DNA of 64,000 nucleotides from Bacillota bacterium (GTDB taxonomy: Bacteria; Bacillota; Sulfobacillia; JABLXB01). How positions within the stretch are numbered: the first letter of the stretch is position 1; each line of letters opens with the position of its first letter. The translations under genes were made by a program, and so were the position numbers. Below are positions 63,015-64,000 of this stretch, one piece after another. The stretch is from assembly GCA_013178305.1 (NCBI GenBank), contig JABLXB010000002.1, positions 1 to 64,000 on the forward strand, written 5' to 3'. Under the pieces are notes generated by a model, which was not told the DNA's origin, searched no databases, and saw only the letters and a list, made by a program, of their open reading frames with translations.

Positions 63015-63120
63015 GGCACGTCATCGTGGCCCTACCCTACTTGCTTAAAGAACGCTGCAGTCTACATGAACGCTCGGGAGGACTACCGGACCTGCGACCT
63101 CGAATCTGGCCGCAGGCCGT

Positions 63121-64000
63121 CTACCCGGCTCTGCATCGCAATACCAGTACCAGCGTGGACAGTCCCAGCGAGAGTAGGGTGGGCGGAACGGCATAGTACA
63201 TCCACCTGATCCACCCCACTTTAACCCCCCGCTGTTCCAGAGAGGTGTAGCCGACCACGTTGGCTGACGCTCCGACCGGAGTCAGGTTCCCTCCGATATC
63301 GACACCGAGGGCTATTGCCCACGTCATCAAGGCAAGCCGTGTGGCGAAGTGACCTGCCGCGAGGTCCTTCGCCACGTAGCCCATGGCGAGGGCCAGGGGG
63401 ACGTTGTCTACGACCCCGCTGGCTATCCCCGAAACCCAATTGAGAGCCACGATCAGGCCTCTCGGGTGCCCCTGCGAAACGACCCCCACGGCGGAGGCGA
63501 TAGACGAGACCACGCCGGTTTCCTGCAGTCCACCGATGACCATGAAAAGGGAGATAAAGAACAGCAGGTTCTCACCGTCGATCTTCCGGAACACGTCGCG
63601 GGCCTCGTCTCCACCGATCACGAGCACTATCAGCGCAGGTAAGAGGCTGGCGATTGCCGGGGAAATCCCCGCGTGGAACCTGGCGTCTATGTAGCCGTGA
63701 GTAATCAGGAGGACGATGGCCGCCGCCAGACCGGCCAACCCCAGCCCCACGAGTCGCCTGGAGCCGATGGTGTTGTCCTGCTCGAACGATTCGAACCCGG
63801 ACTTGAGGTTCGCGATCTCGTCGGGGCTGAACGAACGGTACTCCTTCCAGGTCACGGCGAGGAAGTACCCCACCGTCAACACCAGGCAGCCCAGTGCGAT
63901 AGCCCCGGTGTTGATGAGGAAATCGGAGAAACCATAACCCAGCAGGGTGCCCAGTATCACGTTTGGGGGATCCCCCACCAGCGTCGCCGAACCCCCTATG
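63121..64000 (-). CDS. ArsB/NhaD-type transporter, 3' part (runs off the window)
   Basis: The gene begins beyond 64000; the visible 293 residues cover the C-terminal two thirds. Motifs include GGSATLVGDPPNVILG at the window edge, NWVSGIASGVVDNVPLALAM and LGVDIGGNLTPVGASANVVG, typical of the ion transporter superfamily (ArsB, NhaD, CitM). It has about eight membrane helices in view. The ion or acid carried cannot be told. Confidence 0.85.
   Translation of the reverse strand, partial: IGGSATLVGDPPNVILGTLLGYGFSDFLINTGAIALGCLVLTVGYFLAVTWKEYRSFSPDEIANLKSGFESFEQDNTIGSRRLVGLGLAGLAAAIVLLITHGYIDARFHAGISPAIASLLPALIVLVIGGDEARDVFRKIDGENLLFFISLFMVIGGLQETGVVSSIASAVGVVSQGHPRGLIVALNWVSGIASGVVDNVPLALAMGYVAKDLAAGHFATRLALMTWAIALGVDIGGNLTPVGASANVVGYTSLEQRGVKVGWIRWMYYAVPPTLLSLGLSTLVLVLRCRAG

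Overview
The window looks like a chromosomal segment of a GC-rich, spore-forming Bacillota (Firmicutes). The signs are two T-box leaders (Trp and Pro), a TPP riboswitch in front of thiT, a Bacillus-type LexA box, CotF-like spore-coat genes, an S-layer-homology protein, B. subtilis-style NagB, and frequent AGGAGG ribosome sites with GTG or TTG starts. I cannot name the genus from sequence alone. No rRNA, tRNA or CRISPR array was seen.

Layout. 1-5.5 kb is a worn region: a possible IS21-type end, degenerate repeats, a DUF3795 protein, a BON protein, acpS, then pta and araC fragments that meet head-to-head, an iron alcohol dehydrogenase and an SDR remnant. 5.5-10.3 kb is an SOS-controlled mutagenesis cassette (ImuB-like protein without its catalytic acids, DUF6504 protein, DnaE2-type polymerase) behind a near-perfect LexA box. 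10.4-11.5 kb holds spore-coat genes (one broken by an in-frame TGA) and a cupredoxin lipoprotein. 11.8-24 kb is one long minus-strand operon: a regulator with a degenerate GGDEF domain, a Gfo/Idh/MocA oxidoreductase, a full branched-chain-type ABC importer (LivKHMGF), a broken PreA-like gene, a cyclase, a FAH-family hydrolase, an SDR and an N-acyl-D-amino-acid deacylase, mostly joined by 4-bp ATGA overlaps. 24-30.4 kb is a sigma-54 unit: PAS/AAA+ activator, a -24/-12 promoter, a small membrane protein, a sodium:solute symporter, an M29-like aminopeptidase and an alanine racemase.

30.4-32.8 kb contains an internally deleted IS701-type element and a hemolysin III gene flanked by a 28-bp direct repeat. 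32.8-39.4 kb is a SorC-regulated galactitol-type PTS operon with two zinc alcohol dehydrogenases, a cupin and a class II aldolase, probably for a polyol. 39.6-48 kb has an isochorismatase-type hydrolase, a HemW-like radical SAM protein, TrpB coupled to a short ParB-like protein under a Trp T-box, a second degenerate repeat array, a cupin, an SLH protein and a DUF4846 lipoprotein. 48-50 kb is typA. 50-56.4 kb is a MurNAc/GlcNAc recycling operon (gntR-murP-mupG-murQ-nagB-nagA) with a palindromic operator. 56.5-58 kb is a TPP riboswitch, thiT and a thiamine pyrophosphokinase with a damaged start. 58-64 kb has an RRM protein, a ProC-ProB fusion under a Pro T-box, a nitronate monooxygenase-type flavoprotein, two decayed flavoprotein genes, degV and the 3' part of an ArsB/NhaD-type transporter.

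Most novel in my reading: the in-frame ProC-ProB fusion behind its own proline T-box; the SOS cassette built on a catalytically dead Y-family protein with no ImuA; the TrpB/ParB-like pair; and the two degenerate non-coding repeat arrays.
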